DNA of 64,000 bases from Bacillota bacterium (GCA_023511485.1 JAIMBH010000005.1:24740-88739); one strand, 5' to 3'. Positions 48,058 through 59,637 are shown, counted from the stretch's first letter. The notes: a model not told the origin generated them from the letters alone. A program made the numbers and translations.

Positions 48058-48528
48058 CTACCAGCGGTAATGAGCAAAAGCACGGTTGGCTTCGGCCATC
48101 TTCTGAAGATCTTCTCTCTTCTTTATAGAAGCTCCTACACCATTTGCTGCGTCCATAATCTCCGCAGCCAACCTCTCGGACATCCTCTTCTCCTTACGCT
48201 CGCGGGAAAACCCAGTCAACCAGCGAAGCGCCAGGGTTGTGGCCCTGTGGCTAGGTACCTCAACTGGAACCTGATACGTCGCACCGCCAACCCTGCGAGG
48301 CCGCACCTCAAGCACTGGCCTTATATTATCCATTGCTTTGCGATAAACCGCCAACGGATCAGATCCGGTTTTTTCTCTTATGATATCAAAGGCCTCATAA
48401 ACCGCCTTTTCAGCAATGCCCTTCTTGCCCTTTCTCAAAACTGCGTTGATCAACTGGGCAACAAGCTTATTATTGTAGACCGGATCGGGCGTTATTTCCC
48501 GCTTTGGAACTGGTCCTTTTCTTGGCAT
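48058..48528 (-). CDS. rpsG: 30S ribosomal protein S7
   Basis: S7 is 156 residues from the ATG at 48528 ([12 protein letters not shown]), with GGAGG six bases upstream. It contains [17 protein letters not shown] and [15 protein letters not shown] ([19 protein letters not shown]). S7 organises the 30S head and in other bacteria represses the str operon. It lies between rpsL and fusA. Confidence 0.97.
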   Translation of the reverse strand: MPRKGPVPKREITPDPVYNNKLVAQLINAVLRKGKKGIAEKAVYEAFDIIREKTGSDPLAVYRKAMDNIRPVLEVRPRRVGGATYQVPVEVPSHRATTLALRWLTGFSRERKEKRMSERLAAEIMDAANGVGASIKKREDLQKMAEANRAFAHYRW

Positions 48529-48728
48529 TTTTTCCTCCAACTAATAATCAAATAATACTGAGAGTGCCACGTTCCATTCGACTTCGCTCAGAGCTGCGGC
48601 CTTACGGCCTTCGGCTATATCACATGCTCCTTGCATTGATAACTCTATTTATCCCCTTGACTTTGGCACCTTGGCACTTCTCGACCCAATATTCTACAGC
48701 ACAGCAGGACACTGCAAAAACGCAGCAC

Positions 48729-49100
48729 CTACTTACTTGCTTTTGCGCCATATTTAGAGCGAGCCTGCTTGCGATCGGCTACGCCCGCCGCATCCAGAGC
48801 AGCCCTGATAATTTTATAGCGCACACCTGGCAGGTCCTTAACACGGCCTCCACGAACGAGCACTATCGAGTGCTCCTGAAGGTTGTGGCCGATTCCCGGA
48901 ATATAGGCGGTAACCTCCATTCCGTTAGTTAAACGCACCCTGGCTACTTTCCGTAAGGCCGAGTTAGGCTTCTTCGGCGTAGTAGTATAAACTCGGGTAC
49001 AAACCCCTCTTCTTTGCGGTGCACCCTGCAATGCAGGCGTCGCCGTTTTACTGGGCTTCTCTTTTCTGCCTTTTTTGACCAACTGGCTGATTGTCGGCAA
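48729..49100 (-). CDS. rpsL: 30S ribosomal protein S12
   Basis: S12 is 123 residues, a decoding-centre protein. The streptomycin-relevant [20 protein letters not shown] is wild-type at the usual lysine, as is [16 protein letters not shown]. The start is TTG, with GGAG eight bases upstream. The str operon begins here, after a long hairpin in the rpoC-rpsL gap. Confidence 0.97.
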   Translation of the reverse strand: MPTISQLVKKGRKEKPSKTATPALQGAPQRRGVCTRVYTTTPKKPNSALRKVARVRLTNGMEVTAYIPGIGHNLQEHSIVLVRGGRVKDLPGVRYKIIRAALDAAGVADRKQARSKYGAKASK

Positions 49101-49139
49101 AGATTACACTCCTTCTTGTTTGTATCAAGCTATTAATTG

Positions 49140-49171
49140 TCAGCTATCAGCTTTTTAAAGCTGATAGCTGA
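49140..49171. repeat. AGCTGATAGC-family inverted repeat, copy 5 (perfect hairpin)
   Basis: TCAGCTATCAGCTTT (49140-49154) and its exact complement AAAGCTGATAGCTGA (49157-49171) are separated by two bases. It is the shortest and most perfect member of the family, in the rpoC-rpsL gap. Confidence 0.7.
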
Positions 49172-49212
49172 ATACTGACTACTAAAGACTACTAAATGCT
49201 TCCTATCAGCAT

Positions 49213-49239
49213 GCTGCACGGCTTTGACGGCCGTGCAGC
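49213..49239 (-). promoter_or_regulatory. Strong hairpin between rpoC and rpsL
   Basis: GCTGCACGGC (49213-49222) pairs exactly with GCCGTGCAGC (49230-49239) around a 7-nt loop. No T run follows on the minus strand, so this is more likely an attenuating or processing structure than an intrinsic terminator. Confidence 0.6.
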
Positions 49240-49291
49240 TATTTAATCAATTAAATTAGCACGAGGTTATAGGTTACAGCAGATAAATATA

Positions 49292-52200
49292 TCAGTCTTC
49301 CTCGTCGCTGTCAATATCTTCTGCAAGATAGGATTCTTCTAAGCCGGAAGAGGTTACTTCACTTCCGAGCTCAAGTGTCCCTACAAGAGATGGCCCTTCT
49401 TCCATAAGCGTCTGGGAATTCTCGCCTAACGGAAGCCCTTCCGGGAAAGTTGTTTCCGTTACTTCCATAAGCGGTTCCTCTTCCCCGCCTACTGCTTTTA
49501 CCTTAATCGTGCGATACCGGCTCATACCAGTCGCCGCCGGAATGAGCTTGCCGATGATAACGTTCTCTTTAAGTCCGAGCAGCGGATCGCTCTTACCTGA
49601 TATTGCCGCGTCGGTAAGAACCCTGGTCGTCTCCTGGAATGATGCCGCCGACAGGAAGCTATCTGTTGCAAGAGATGCCTTTGTAATGCCGAGCAAGGTC
49701 TGCTTAGCGGTTGCAGGCTCTCCTCCTTCGGCTATTACGCGGGCGTTTTCCTCCTCAAAGGTGTGCCTGTCAACTAGCTGCCCCGGAAGAAGATCGGTAT
49801 CACCAGGCTCGTTAACCGTAACTTTCCTCATCATTTGGCGAACGATAAGCTCAATGTGCTTGTCGTTAATATCCACACCCTGGCTCTTATATACTTCCTG
49901 GACCTCGCGCACCAGGTACAGCTCAACCGCACGTGGACCAGAGATTCTCAGGATATCGTGTGGGTTCAGGCTACCTTCTGTTAGCTGGTCGCCAGCCTGA
50001 ACCTTGTCGCCATTTGCGACCCTCAAGCGGGCACGCCGCGACACCTGGTATACTCTCTCTTTATTCTCGCCCGCGCGAATAATGATCTTTCTTAGCTTAT
50101 CGGTCTCTTTGATCTCAACGGTGCCGCTTATCTCAGCAATCTGCGCTTCACCTTTCGGCCTCCTTGCCTCAAATAGCTCAACTACACGCGGCAGACCGTG
50201 GGTGATATCCTCACCCGCAACACCTCCAGTGTGGAAGGTACGCATGGTAAGCTGGGTTCCAGGCTCGCCAATGGACTGAGCTGCGATGATGCCGACAGCC
50301 TCGCCAATATCAACTATGCGACCATTGGCCAAGCTCCAGCCATAACACTGGCGGCAGACACCGTATTTAGCGTTACAAGTTAGCACGGAGCGTACCATAA
50401 CCTGTTTTACGCCAGCATCCTTAAGACGAGCAAGGTCAGGATTCTTAATCTCCGAGCCCCGGGCAAGGATGACTTCTTTGCTCTCCGAATGCACAACCGT
50501 CTCAAGAACGACCCTGCCTAAAAGACCATTCTTGTTTACCTCGCCTTCATCGTCCAGAACCCGCACCGGAATACCTTCCTCAGTGCCGCAATCTACCTCA
50601 CGGATAATAACATCCTGCGAAACGTCGACCAGCCTTCTTGTCAGATAGCCTGAGTCTGCGGTTCTAAGTGCGGTATCCGCCAGACCTTTACGTGCACCGT
50701 GCGTGGAGATGAAGTATTCAAGAACCGTAAGACCCTCACGGAAGTTGGCCTTGATCGGGCGGTCGATAATATCTCCTTTCGGATTAGCAACAAGGCCTCG
50801 CATACCGGCTAACTGCCTGAGCTGCTTTAAATTACCGCGAGCACCAGAGTTTGCCATCATATAGATGGGGTTAAACTTATCGAAGTTATTCTCCATGGCC
50901 TCCGATACGTCCTCAGTAGCCTTGGTCCAAATATCGACAACCCTCTGGTGGCGCTCTTCGTTGGTGATAAGCCCACGCCTGTATTGCTTCTCTATTCTCT
51001 CAACGGCCTCTTCCGGCTCGTCAAGTATCTCCCACTTGTTGCTCGGGACTTTTACATCCTCAATAGCGATTGTGATGCCAGCTCGAGTCGCATAATGGAA
51101 TCCGAGCGACTTGATCCGATCGAGAATCGCAACTGTCTCGCTCATTGATAGTTCTGCGGTTGCCTTCTCCACTATCCTAGCAAGCTCTTTCTTGCTGACT
51201 TCATAGTTTATGTACTCGAAGTTGCTGGGAAGTGCCCTGTTGAAGATGATCCTTCCAACAGTAGTCTCAAGTCGCGACCGCTCACCGTTTGAGCCTGTCT
51301 TCAAACGAAGCTCGATCTTCGCCTGAAGATCAACATCTCCGGACTCAAATGCAAGGATTGCTTCTTCCTCGCTTCCGAAGACCCTGCCTTCGCCCTTGCT
51401 GCCGTCACGCTGTGCCGTCAGGTAGTAAATACCCAAAACCATATCCTGGGTAGGCGTTACCAGTGGACGGCCATGAGCCGGCGAGAGTATGTTGTTTGCC
51501 GATAGCATAAGCACTCTTGCTTCAGCCTGTGCTTCGACAGAGAGCGGCAGGTGAACAGCCATCTGGTCTCCGTCAAAGTCGGCGTTAAACGCTGTACAAA
51601 CAAGCGGATGTATCTGAATGGCTTTGCCCTCTACGAGAATTGGCTCAAATGCCTGGATACCCAGGCGGTGAAGTGTCGGTGCTCTGTTTAAGAGCACCGG
51701 GTGTTCCCTAATAACTTCTTCAAGAACATCCCAAACGATCGGCTTGGCCCTTTCTACCATCCTCTTAGCACTCTTTATATTCTGAACGTGGCCTAGGTCA
51801 ACCAGCCTTTTCATTACAAAAGGCTTAAACAGCTCAAGAGCCATGACCTTAGGCAGACCGCACTGGTGCAGCTTAAGTTCAGGACCAACAACAATGACAG
51901 AACGGCCTGAGTAGTCAACCCTCTTGCCGAGGAGATTCTGACGGAAGCGGCCTTGCTTGCCCTTTAGCATATCGCTTAAGGACTTTAGCGGCCTGTTCCC
52001 GGGACCCGTTACCGGCCTTCCGCGACGGCCGTTATCAAACAGCGCATCTACCGCTTCCTGGAGCATCCTTTTCTCGTTGTTTACGATAATCTCCGGAGCA
52101 CCAAGGTCAAGCAGTCTCTTTAGCCTGTTATTTCTATTGATAACCCTGCGGTACAGATCGTTTAGATCCGATGTCGCAAAACGGCCACCGTCAAGCTGCA

Positions 52201-53224
52201 CCATCGGCCTCAAATCTGGCGGAATAACCGGAATAGCCTCAAGAATCATCCACTCAGGCCTGTTGCCGGACCTCTTAAACGAAGATACTACCTTGAGTCT
52301 TTTAACTGCCCGGCTCCTCTTTTGCCCGGTAGAAGTCTTAATTATATGCCTAAGTTCTGCTCCCTCTGAGTTAAGATCGATACTTGCAAGAAGCTCTTTT
52401 ATTGATTCCGCACCCATACCGCCATGGAAATAGTCGCCATAGCGGATTTTTAATTCGCGGTATAGCTGTTCATCTGTGATAAGCTGCTTTGGCTGCAGAG
52501 CCTCAAAGGTTGCAAAGACTTTATTTAGCCACTCAATTTTGCGATTAGTATCAGCATTTATCTCTTTGACGTGTTTCTTATATTCGGACTCAATTTTCTT
52601 AATTTGTTGCTCTGGTGAGGCGCCGTCGGCAACCTCTATGCTCTCCCCTTCTTCTGGCTCTATCTCGCCGCGTGCAATAGCAATCTTACGCCGTCTTTCG
52701 TTCTCAAGATCAGCGATTTTATCGTCGGCCTGTTTCCTGAGCTCGACGATTTCTTCATCTAGTTCAACTTTAAGCTCAGGAATATCTCTTTCTCTTTGCT
52801 CTTCCTTAACATCCGTTATTATATACGCCGCAAAGTAGATGACTTTTTCAAGATCCTTCGGCGTAATGTCAAGTAGATATCCCATCCTGGAGGGTACGCC
52901 TTTGAAATACCAGATATGAGAGACAGGCGCAGCCAGCTCTATATGGCCCATGCGCTCACGGCGAACCTTAGAGCGAGTTACCTCAACGCCGCATCTTTCG
53001 CAAATAATGCCCTTAAACCTGACTCTCTTGTACTTGCCGCAGTAACACTCCCAATCCTTTGTTGGCCCAAATATCTTTTCACAGAAGAGGCCGTCCTTCT
53101 CTGGTTTCAGTGTACGGTAGTTTATAGTCTCAGGTTTTTTAACCTCGCCGTTAGACCATGCACGCACCTGTTCTGGCGATGTAAGACCAATTTTTAAGGC
53201 ATCAAAGTTGTTAATATCTAACAA
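49292..53224 (-). CDS. rpoC: DNA-directed RNA polymerase subunit beta'
   Basis: RpoC is 1310 residues. The N-terminal zinc ribbon is [26 protein letters not shown]. The catalytic triple-aspartate loop is [14 protein letters not shown]. The bridge-helix region has [26 protein letters not shown], and the second zinc site includes [17 protein letters not shown] Glu-rich coiled segment at about 145-220 holds the beta'-specific insertion. The start is TTG with AGGAGG seven bases upstream. It follows rpoB by about 120 bases. Confidence 0.98.
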   Translation of the reverse strand: MLDINNFDALKIGLTSPEQVRAWSNGEVKKPETINYRTLKPEKDGLFCEKIFGPTKDWECYCGKYKRVRFKGIICERCGVEVTRSKVRRERMGHIELAAPVSHIWYFKGVPSRMGYLLDITPKDLEKVIYFAAYIITDVKEEQRERDIPELKVELDEEIVELRKQADDKIADLENERRRKIAIARGEIEPEEGESIEVADGASPEQQIKKIESEYKKHVKEINADTNRKIEWLNKVFATFEALQPKQLITDEQLYRELKIRYGDYFHGGMGAESIKELLASIDLNSEGAELRHIIKTSTGQKRSRAVKRLKVVSSFKRSGNRPEWMILEAIPVIPPDLRPMVQLDGGRFATSDLNDLYRRVINRNNRLKRLLDLGAPEIIVNNEKRMLQEAVDALFDNGRRGRPVTGPGNRPLKSLSDMLKGKQGRFRQNLLGKRVDYSGRSVIVVGPELKLHQCGLPKVMALELFKPFVMKRLVDLGHVQNIKSAKRMVERAKPIVWDVLEEVIREHPVLLNRAPTLHRLGIQAFEPILVEGKAIQIHPLVCTAFNADFDGDQMAVHLPLSVEAQAEARVLMLSANNILSPAHGRPLVTPTQDMVLGIYYLTAQRDGSKGEGRVFGSEEEAILAFESGDVDLQAKIELRLKTGSNGERSRLETTVGRIIFNRALPSNFEYINYEVSKKELARIVEKATAELSMSETVAILDRIKSLGFHYATRAGITIAIEDVKVPSNKWEILDEPEEAVERIEKQYRRGLITNEERHQRVVDIWTKATEDVSEAMENNFDKFNPIYMMANSGARGNLKQLRQLAGMRGLVANPKGDIIDRPIKANFREGLTVLEYFISTHGARKGLADTALRTADSGYLTRRLVDVSQDVIIREVDCGTEEGIPVRVLDDEGEVNKNGLLGRVVLETVVHSESKEVILARGSEIKNPDLARLKDAGVKQVMVRSVLTCNAKYGVCRQCYGWSLANGRIVDIGEAVGIIAAQSIGEPGTQLTMRTFHTGGVAGEDITHGLPRVVELFEARRPKGEAQIAEISGTVEIKETDKLRKIIIRAGENKERVYQVSRRARLRVANGDKVQAGDQLTEGSLNPHDILRISGPRAVELYLVREVQEVYKSQGVDINDKHIELIVRQMMRKVTVNEPGDTDLLPGQLVDRHTFEEENARVIAEGGEPATAKQTLLGITKASLATDSFLSAASFQETTRVLTDAAISGKSDPLLGLKENVIIGKLIPAATGMSRYRTIKVKAVGGEEEPLMEVTETTFPEGLPLGENSQTLMEEGPSLVGTLELGSEVTSSGLEESYLAEDIDSDEED

Positions 53225-53348
53225 AGATTAACCTCCTGTTCGGTAATCTGTAATCGGAGGGTAGAAGGCAGATTTTCATATCTCCTTTTTAACTGAATTT
53301 CTTACCCTCGTTCTATACTCTTAATTATTTGTTCTTTTGAATCCAAAT

Positions 53349-56300
53349 TTACTCTTCAGGTAAAGGTGACTCCGTAGCCTCCGATACGGAGGCTGCCTCA
53401 CCGCGAAGATCGATGCCTAGCTCCTCCGCGGTCTTGAAGACATCTTCCTCGGATTCTTTCAGCTCAATTTCTTCGCCTTCCTCAGAGAGAACTTCAACAT
53501 TAAGGCAAAGGCTTTGCATCTCTTTAACGAGAACTTTGAACGATTCTGGGATGCCCGGTTCCGGGATGTTCTCGCCTTTCACAATTGCCTCATACGCCTT
53601 AACTCTTCCGACCACATCGTCAGATTTTACCGTCAAAAGCTCTTGCAGTGTGTAGGCCGCACCGTAAGCTTCAAGCGCCCATACTTCCATCTCACCGAAA
53701 CGCTGGCCACCGAACTGGGCTTTACCACCGAGTGGCTGCTGAGTAACCAGTGAATATGGTCCGGTGGACCTTGCGTGGATCTTATCATCAACAAGATGCA
53801 AGAGTTTTAGCATGTAGATATATCCTACCGTGATCGGCTCTCTAAATGGCTCACCAGTTCTTCCATCGAAGAGTTTGGTCTTGCCACTTTCTGGAAGGCT
53901 TGCTTTGGCCAGGTATTTTCTTATTTCTTGCTCGGTAGCTCCATCAAAGACCGGAGAGGCAATAAATACCGGACCATTGCTCTTCCTGCCGTCCTCACTC
54001 CAGCCCTGCATGCCGGCCCAACCTAAATGCGTTTCAAGAACCTGGCCTATATTCATTCGAGACGGCACACCTAGCGGGTTGAGAATAATGTCAATCGGTG
54101 TTCCATCTTCCAAAAACGGCATGTCCTCTTCGGGAAGAATCTTAGAAATAACACCCTTGTTCCCATGGCGCCCGGCCAGCTTGTCGCCCTCAGCTATCTT
54201 TCTTTTCTGCGCGACATAAACCCTGACTAGCTGATTTACCCCTGGCGCAAGTTCGTCGCCAGCGTCGCGCTGGAAGACCTTAACGTCGATGACAGTTCCG
54301 CTCTCTCCGTGCGGAACCTTAAGAGATGTATCTCTTACTTCTCTTGCCTTCTCACCAAAAATAGCCCTTAAGAGCCTTTCTTCTGCCGTTAGTTCAGTTT
54401 CACCTTTCGGTGTAACTTTTCCAACAAGGATATCGCCTGGATTAACCTCTGCACCAATGCGGATGATACCGCGCTCATCAAGGTCCTTTAGTACCTCTTC
54501 GCCGACGTTTGGTATATCTCGGGTAATCTCTTCGGGCCCTAGTTTGGTATCACGCGCATCTACCTCATGCTCCTCTATGTGTATTGAGGTTAGGATATCT
54601 TCTTTGACAAGCCGCTCGCTTAAGATAATAGCATCCTCATAGTTATAGCCTTCCCATGGCATAAACGCAACAAGCAAGTTTCTACCTAAAGCGAGCTCTC
54701 CGTGATCTGTCGACGGGCCATCAGCTAGCACTTGCCCCTTCTTGACCTTTTGACCTTCACTGACTACAGGTTTCTGGTTAATGCAAGTTCCTTGATTAGA
54801 GCGGCGGAATTTAGAAAGTTTATAAACATCAACATGGCCGTCCTTTTTCTCTACAATAATTTCATCAGCCGAAACATAGGTCACAGTCCCAGCATTTTCT
54901 GCAACGATAATCTCACCAGTATCCCGCACCGCTCTATGCTCGACTCCTGTTCCAACAATCGGAGCCTCAGTTCTCAAAAGCGGCACAGCCTGTCGCTGCA
55001 TATTGGAACCCATTAGCGCACGATTTGCATCGTCGTGCTCTAGGAATGGAATCAAAGCGGTGGCTACGGAAACCGTCTGCTTCGGAGAAACATCCATGTA
55101 GTGAACCTTCTTAGGCTCGACAGTATCGATTTCCTCGCGGATCCTGACTAAAACCCTTTCATTTAGAAACCTTCCAGTTTTTTCGCTAAATGGCTCATTA
55201 GCTTGCGCGATTATGTACTTATCCTCATCATCAGCTGTCAGATAGTGGATTTCGTCAGTAACCCTTCCATTTTCAACCTTACGGTAAGGTGTCTCAATAA
55301 AACCAAATGGGTTTATCCTTGCGTAAGTTGCCATTGAACCAATAAGTCCAATGTTTGGGCCCTCAGGCGTCTCGATAGGGCACATACGGCCGTAGTGAGA
55401 CGGGTGAACATCTCGCACTTCAAAACCAGCCCTCTCCCTCGAAAGGCCACCCGGCCCAAGAGCGCTCAAACGGCGTTTATGGGTTAGACCTGCAAGTGGG
55501 TTGGTCTGATCCATAAACTGAGAAAGCTGGCTGCTTCCAAAGAACTCTTTAATGGACGCAACAATCGGACGGATGTTTATAAGAGTCCTTGGAGTCATTG
55601 TTTCAATATCAAGCGTAGTCATGCGCTCACGAACAACCCTTTCCATTCGCGCAAGACCGATACGGAATTGATTCTGTATAAGCTCGCCAACAGAGCGAAC
55701 GCGCCTGTTGCCAAAATGATCAATATCATCAACATTGATAAAATCAAAGCGATCGGTAAACAAAGTTGGGTCTAATAAAGCGCACATGTATTGAATTGTT
55801 GCAAGGATATCATCGCGCGTTAAAACTGTCGTATCAGCAGAAACTTTCAAGTTAAGCTTTTTGTTTACCTTATAGCGACCTACCTTGGCAAGGTCGTACC
55901 TCTGCGGATTGAAGAAGAGATTTTCAATCAGGGAACGAGCGCTCTCAATTGCCGGCGGCTCACCCGGGCGCAGACGCTTATAGAGCTCAACCATTGCTTC
56001 TTCACGCGTCTCGGTGAAGTCTCTATCCAGTGTCTGCTTGATGGGCTCAGCATTATTAAAAAGCTTGAGTATCTCATCATTAGATCCAAAGCCGAGCGCT
56101 TTTAGCAGGATCGTAGCAGGCTGTTTACGCTTGCGGTCAACGCGGACGCTAATTACATCTCTCTTGTCGGTTTCAAGTTCAAGCCACGCGCCGCGGCTTG
56201 GGATAATTTTTCCAAAGTAAAGTATCTTGTCGGAGTGCTTATCGACCTCACGGTCAAAGTAAACTCCTGGCGAGCGCACGAGCTGGCTCACTACTACACG

Positions 56301-56681
56301 CTCAGTTCCGTTGATGATAAACGTTCCCTTGTCGGTCATCATCGGGAAGTCTCCCATGTAGACTTCCTCTTCCTTAATCTCTCCCGTCGCTTTGTTAATA
56401 AGGCTTACAGTCACATCCAACCGCGCCGAGTAGGTCATGTCTCTTTCTTTACACTCACTCACGCTGTGTTCAGGATTGCCAAACCTGTACTTTCCAAACT
56501 CAATTGCAAGGTTTCCGGTAAAATCCTCGATCGGGGATATATCCCGGAAAGCTTCAGCTAGGCCCTCCTCCACAAACCATTTAAACGAGTCCACTTGAAC
56601 AGAAATCAGGTTTGGAAGTTCTAAAATGTCGGGAGTTTTGGCAAAACTCAGTCTAGTTCTTAAACCTAAATCATTTCGCAA
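53349..56681 (-). CDS. rpoB: DNA-directed RNA polymerase subunit beta
   Basis: RpoB is 1110 residues, a short form without large lineage-specific insertions. The N-terminal part has [24 protein letters not shown], the rifampicin region [30 protein letters not shown], and the C-terminal clamp part [25 protein letters not shown]. The start appears to be TTG. Two hairpins lie between rplL and rpoB, typical of an attenuation or RNase processing region. Confidence 0.98.
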   Translation of the reverse strand: MRNDLGLRTRLSFAKTPDILELPNLISVQVDSFKWFVEEGLAEAFRDISPIEDFTGNLAIEFGKYRFGNPEHSVSECKERDMTYSARLDVTVSLINKATGEIKEEEVYMGDFPMMTDKGTFIINGTERVVVSQLVRSPGVYFDREVDKHSDKILYFGKIIPSRGAWLELETDKRDVISVRVDRKRKQPATILLKALGFGSNDEILKLFNNAEPIKQTLDRDFTETREEAMVELYKRLRPGEPPAIESARSLIENLFFNPQRYDLAKVGRYKVNKKLNLKVSADTTVLTRDDILATIQYMCALLDPTLFTDRFDFINVDDIDHFGNRRVRSVGELIQNQFRIGLARMERVVRERMTTLDIETMTPRTLINIRPIVASIKEFFGSSQLSQFMDQTNPLAGLTHKRRLSALGPGGLSRERAGFEVRDVHPSHYGRMCPIETPEGPNIGLIGSMATYARINPFGFIETPYRKVENGRVTDEIHYLTADDEDKYIIAQANEPFSEKTGRFLNERVLVRIREEIDTVEPKKVHYMDVSPKQTVSVATALIPFLEHDDANRALMGSNMQRQAVPLLRTEAPIVGTGVEHRAVRDTGEIIVAENAGTVTYVSADEIIVEKKDGHVDVYKLSKFRRSNQGTCINQKPVVSEGQKVKKGQVLADGPSTDHGELALGRNLLVAFMPWEGYNYEDAIILSERLVKEDILTSIHIEEHEVDARDTKLGPEEITRDIPNVGEEVLKDLDERGIIRIGAEVNPGDILVGKVTPKGETELTAEERLLRAIFGEKAREVRDTSLKVPHGESGTVIDVKVFQRDAGDELAPGVNQLVRVYVAQKRKIAEGDKLAGRHGNKGVISKILPEEDMPFLEDGTPIDIILNPLGVPSRMNIGQVLETHLGWAGMQGWSEDGRKSNGPVFIASPVFDGATEQEIRKYLAKASLPESGKTKLFDGRTGEPFREPITVGYIYMLKLLHLVDDKIHARSTGPYSLVTQQPLGGKAQFGGQRFGEMEVWALEAYGAAYTLQELLTVKSDDVVGRVKAYEAIVKGENIPEPGIPESFKVLVKEMQSLCLNVEVLSEEGEEIELKESEEDVFKTAEELGIDLRGEAASVSEATESPLPEE

Positions 56682-56732
56682 GAGACGGTTTCACTCCTTA
56701 ATCGTAATGTGGGAACATATAAACGCAAAATA

Positions 56733-56818
56733 ACAGCATAGCAGAATCTCTATGCTGTGTCAACATAAATAGAGGCCAAACATGTAATTCAGTGGGTGAG
56801 AACTTGTTCTCACCCACT
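56733..56818 (-). promoter_or_regulatory. rplL-rpoB intercistronic hairpins
   Basis: Two inverted repeats lie in this gap: ACAGCATAG/CTATGCTGT (56733-56758), and AGTGGGTGAGAA paired with TTCTCACCCACT around CTTG (56791-56818). Neither is followed by a clear T run on the minus strand. In E. coli this spot holds an attenuator and an RNase III site, so a similar uncoupling of rpoBC from rplJL is plausible. Confidence 0.55.
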
Positions 56819-56874
56819 CAAATATACTATTTGAACCCAAAAAGCTCAAGGATAATATTACCAGATTTTGAATT

Positions 56875-57267
56875 TTATTTAAGCTCAACAGTTGCTCCAG
56901 CTGCTTCAAGCTGGGCTTTAATTTTCTCAGCCTCGTCCTTTGTGACGCCTTCTTTGACCGGCTTAGGAGCGCTATCCACCAAGTCCTTCGCCTCTTTTAG
57001 GCCCAGACCGGTAATAGCCCTAACCTCTTTAATAACCTGGATCTTCTTGTCGCCTGCGCTCGCAAGAATAACGTCAAAGGAGGTCTTCTCTTCCTCTGCG
57101 GCAGCCGGAGCGGCGGCGGCACCTGGAGCGGCGGCAACAGCTACCGGAGCGGCAGCAGTTACGCCAAATGTCTCCTCAATAGCCTTAACTAGATCGTTGA
57201 GCTCAAGAACCGTCATGTTCTTGATAGCTTCCAATATCTGTTCATTAGTAAGTTTGGTCTCTGCCAT
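56875..57267 (-). CDS. rplL: 50S ribosomal protein L7/L12
   Basis: L7/L12 is 130 residues and forms the flexible stalk that recruits GTPase factors. The N-terminal dimer domain is [27 protein letters not shown]. An Ala/Pro-rich hinge (about 42-60) follows, and the C-terminal domain has [38 protein letters not shown]. It forms an operon with rplJ. Confidence 0.98.
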   Translation of the reverse strand: MAETKLTNEQILEAIKNMTVLELNDLVKAIEETFGVTAAAPVAVAAAPGAAAAPAAAEEEKTSFDVILASAGDKKIQVIKEVRAITGLGLKEAKDLVDSAPKPVKEGVTKDEAEKIKAQLEAAGATVELK

Positions 57268-57455
57268 TTTATATTCCTCCTAAACTATCTTCTTTATTCT
57301 TTAGGACTTTAAGATTTTCCTTGATTTAAGGTATAGCCCTATTCTTTGATTTTGGCCGATAGCCAACTAGTTACTAGCTAACATTTTTCGAGGTAGCTTT
57401 TCTTCAAAGCAGCCTTTATTTCTCAGTCTCCTGGCCCTTGTCTACTTGCCTGCAC

Positions 57456-57974
57456 TTACGCGCTTTTCTGTTGCGCCACCTGACTAAGCACCCTTGCTAA
57501 GCCAGCGGTAATCTGATTCAGGCTAGCGGCCAGCCCATACAATGGGCTCTTCAAGCCGCCTATAAACATAGCAAGCAAAACATCTCTCGGTGGTATGGTA
57601 GCCATACTCTCGACCTGTTTGCCATCAACAACCTTGCCTTCAACAACTCCGCCTTTAAGCTGCAATATTTTGCTGACCTTGGCAAAATCGACAAGAGTCT
57701 TTGCTGGTGCAACCGGATCCTCATAACTTAAGGCCATGGCTGTTGGGCCAACCAGATAAGAATCAAGGTCGGATAGATTTAGTTCCTTTGCGGCAATCTT
57801 TGCCAGCGTGTTCTTGAATACCTTGTATTCGACACCCTGAGCCCGAAGCTTTGTGCGCAACTCACTTATCTGCTCGAAACTAAGACCCCGGTAATCGGTC
57901 AGAATAACACTTTTCGCCTTTTCGATTTTCTCCTTGATCTCTCGTACAGTAGCCTCTTTCTCCGGACGAGCCAT
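57456..57974 (-). CDS. rplJ: 50S ribosomal protein L10
   Basis: L10 is 172 residues from the ATG at 57974, six bases after GGAGG. N-terminal KEKIEKAKSVILTDYRGLSFEQISELRTKLRAQGVEYKVFKNTL binds 23S rRNA and the C-terminal helix anchors L7/L12 dimers. It is preceded by an L10-type leader and a terminator-like hairpin, so the L10(L12)n complex probably represses its own operon. Confidence 0.97.
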   Translation of the reverse strand: MARPEKEATVREIKEKIEKAKSVILTDYRGLSFEQISELRTKLRAQGVEYKVFKNTLAKIAAKELNLSDLDSYLVGPTAMALSYEDPVAPAKTLVDFAKVSKILQLKGGVVEGKVVDGKQVESMATIPPRDVLLAMFIGGLKSPLYGLAASLNQITAGLARVLSQVAQQKSA

Positions 57975-58014
57975 TTTCAACCTCCTCCCATGCCAAGCAA
58001 AAGATTAAAATAAA

Positions 58015-58039
58015 AGCCTCCTGCCAAAGACAGGAGGCT
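58015..58039 (-). terminator. Attenuator terminator before rplJ
   Basis: AGCCTCCTG (58015-58023) and CAGGAGGCT (58031-58039) form a 9-bp stem with a 7-nt loop, followed on the minus strand by TTTTATTTT. It stands between the L10 leader and rplJ, as expected for a leader controlled by attenuation. Confidence 0.8.
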
Positions 58040-58084
58040 AGATTATCAACTCAAAATATGATGATATGATTATTTCTAATACTC

Positions 58085-58133
58085 ACCTCGGTAGGCATCT
58101 TATTAAGCCATGCAGGCACCTACTGTCTCCGGC
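58085..58133 (-). ncRNA. Ribosomal protein L10 leader
   Basis: The transcript reads CCGGAGACAGTAGGTGCC, then an A/T-rich turn, then GATGCCTACCGAGGT. The AGTAGGTGCC/GCCTACC pairing is the hallmark of the L10 leader family. In that family L10(L12)4 binding affects a downstream terminator; one follows here. Confidence 0.75.
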
Positions 58134-58156
58134 ATCGATATTCAATTAACTTTTAT

Positions 58157-58186
58157 TTTATATCAAACGCGATGGCTTTTCGTCAA
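58157..58186 (-). promoter_or_regulatory. rplJL promoter
   Basis: On the minus strand TTGACG (58181-58186) and TATAAA (58157-58162) are separated by 18 bp. Transcription would start about 15-20 bases before the L10 leader. Confidence 0.65.
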
Positions 58187-58233
58187 CATCTATTTAGCAG
58201 ATATCCCCTGGCCTACAACCCCAGACTCTTTAA

Positions 58234-58950
58234 TTAACTTGCTGCTTCTTCCTCCATAAGGTCGCGGGTCTTGGTTGTATCAACCCTGATACCCGGGCTC
58301 ATAGTTGCGCTGATGCTAATACTCTTGATGTACTTACCTTTGGCTGCAGCTGGCTTTGCCCTTATAATCTCCTCAATCAAAGCCTGATAGTTGCCAATCA
58401 GTTTCTCAACAGGAAAAGATAGCTTGCCGATAACCGAGTGAACAATTCCAAATTTATCAACCCTGTACTCGATCTTTCCGGCCTTAACATCCTTTACGGT
58501 CTTGCCTACATCAAACGTTACGGTTCCGGCCTTCGGGTTTGGCATCAGGCCACGCGGTCCAAGGAGCTTACCAAGTTTACCAACCGTTGCCATCATATCC
58601 GGAGTTGCTATGGCAACATCGAAGTCAAAGAACCCGCCCTGAACTTTTTCTGCGAGATCGGCTGCTCCAACAATGTCGGCTCCTGCGGCCTCGGCTTCTT
58701 TAGCCTTTTCGCCTTGAGCAAATACGGCAACCCGAACGGTTTTACCGGTTCCATACGGCAAAGAGACTGTTCCTCTTACCTGTTGGTCCGCCTTTCTCGG
58801 ATCTACGCCAAGTCTGATATGGACCTCTACGGTTTGATCAAACTTTGCTTTGGCAATCTCTTTTAAGAGTCTGATCGCCTCTAACGGTGAGTATAGCTTT
58901 TGTTTGTCGATTTTTTCCTGTTGCTCGCGGTATTTCTTTGATAGCCTCAT
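58234..58950 (-). CDS. rplA: 50S ribosomal protein L1
   Basis: L1 is 238 residues and forms the mobile stalk that binds E-site tRNA. Key segments are [35 protein letters not shown] and [19 protein letters not shown]. In other bacteria L1 represses the L11 operon by binding its own mRNA. It lies after rplK. Confidence 0.98.
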   Translation of the reverse strand: MRLSKKYREQQEKIDKQKLYSPLEAIRLLKEIAKAKFDQTVEVHIRLGVDPRKADQQVRGTVSLPYGTGKTVRVAVFAQGEKAKEAEAAGADIVGAADLAEKVQGGFFDFDVAIATPDMMATVGKLGKLLGPRGLMPNPKAGTVTFDVGKTVKDVKAGKIEYRVDKFGIVHSVIGKLSFPVEKLIGNYQALIEEIIRAKPAAAKGKYIKSISISATMSPGIRVDTTKTRDLMEEEAAS

Positions 58951-59091
58951 TATTCATTCCTCCTTGTGGTGATAACGACTTTTTATGGTCTCCCACTCAA
59001 GCAAGCTACTGCTTGCCTGAATTTTCTTACTTCCAAAAAACTGTTCAATCTTTTGGCTGTTAGCTATTAGCCAGCGGCTGAAAGTTAAAAA

Positions 59092-59517
59092 TTACCCGGC
59101 GACTTCAATTCCCATGCTTCGCGCCGTGCCCTCAATGATCTTCATCGCCGCCTCGATATCGTTGGCGCTTAGGTCTTGCATCTTTGTCTCTGCAATCTGG
59201 CGTATCTGGTCTTTGGTGATTTTTGCAACTTTGTTTTTATGAGGCTCACCCGAGCCCTTCTCAATTCCAGCCGCCTGCTTTAGTAAGAAGGCCGCTGGTG
59301 GTGTCTTTGTGATAAAGCTAAATGAGCGATCTTCATAAACAGTGATTTCTACCGGGATGACCGTTCCAGCTCTATCAGATGTCTGGGCGTTAAACGCCTT
59401 GCAGAACTCCATGATATTTACGCCATGCTGACCTAGAGCCGGACCTACCGGTGGTGCCGGATTTGCCTGGCCGGCAGGTATCTGCAGCTTGATCTTAGCC
59501 ATCATCTTCTTCGCCAC
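59092..59517 (-). CDS. rplK: 50S ribosomal protein L11
   Basis: L11 is 141 residues. The N-terminal domain has [39 protein letters not shown], including the proline-rich thiostrepton-relevant segment. The C-terminal rRNA-binding domain ends in the TARSMGIEV motif. It is the substrate of PrmA, encoded at 20324-21187. The start is GTG. Confidence 0.98.
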   Translation of the reverse strand: MAKKMMAKIKLQIPAGQANPAPPVGPALGQHGVNIMEFCKAFNAQTSDRAGTVIPVEITVYEDRSFSFITKTPPAAFLLKQAAGIEKGSGEPHKNKVAKITKDQIRQIAETKMQDLSANDIEAAMKIIEGTARSMGIEVAG

Positions 59518-59550
59518 TTCGATTCTTCCTTTCCTTTAAACCAATAATCT

Positions 59551-59626
59551 AAGCTATTAGCTTTCAGCCATCAGCACTCAGCTCAAATACAAGGATTTAT
59601 GCTGATAGCTGACGGCTGAAAGCTGG
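59551..59626. repeat. AGCTGATAGC-family inverted repeat, copy 6
   Basis: The left arm AAGCTATTAGCTTTCAGCC, then ATCAGCACTCAGC, faces the right arm TGCTGATAGCTGACGGCTG, then AAAGCTGG. It lies between nusG and rplK. A half copy sits at 59058-59090. Confidence 0.6.
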
Positions 59627-59637
59627 TCCTCATGTAA

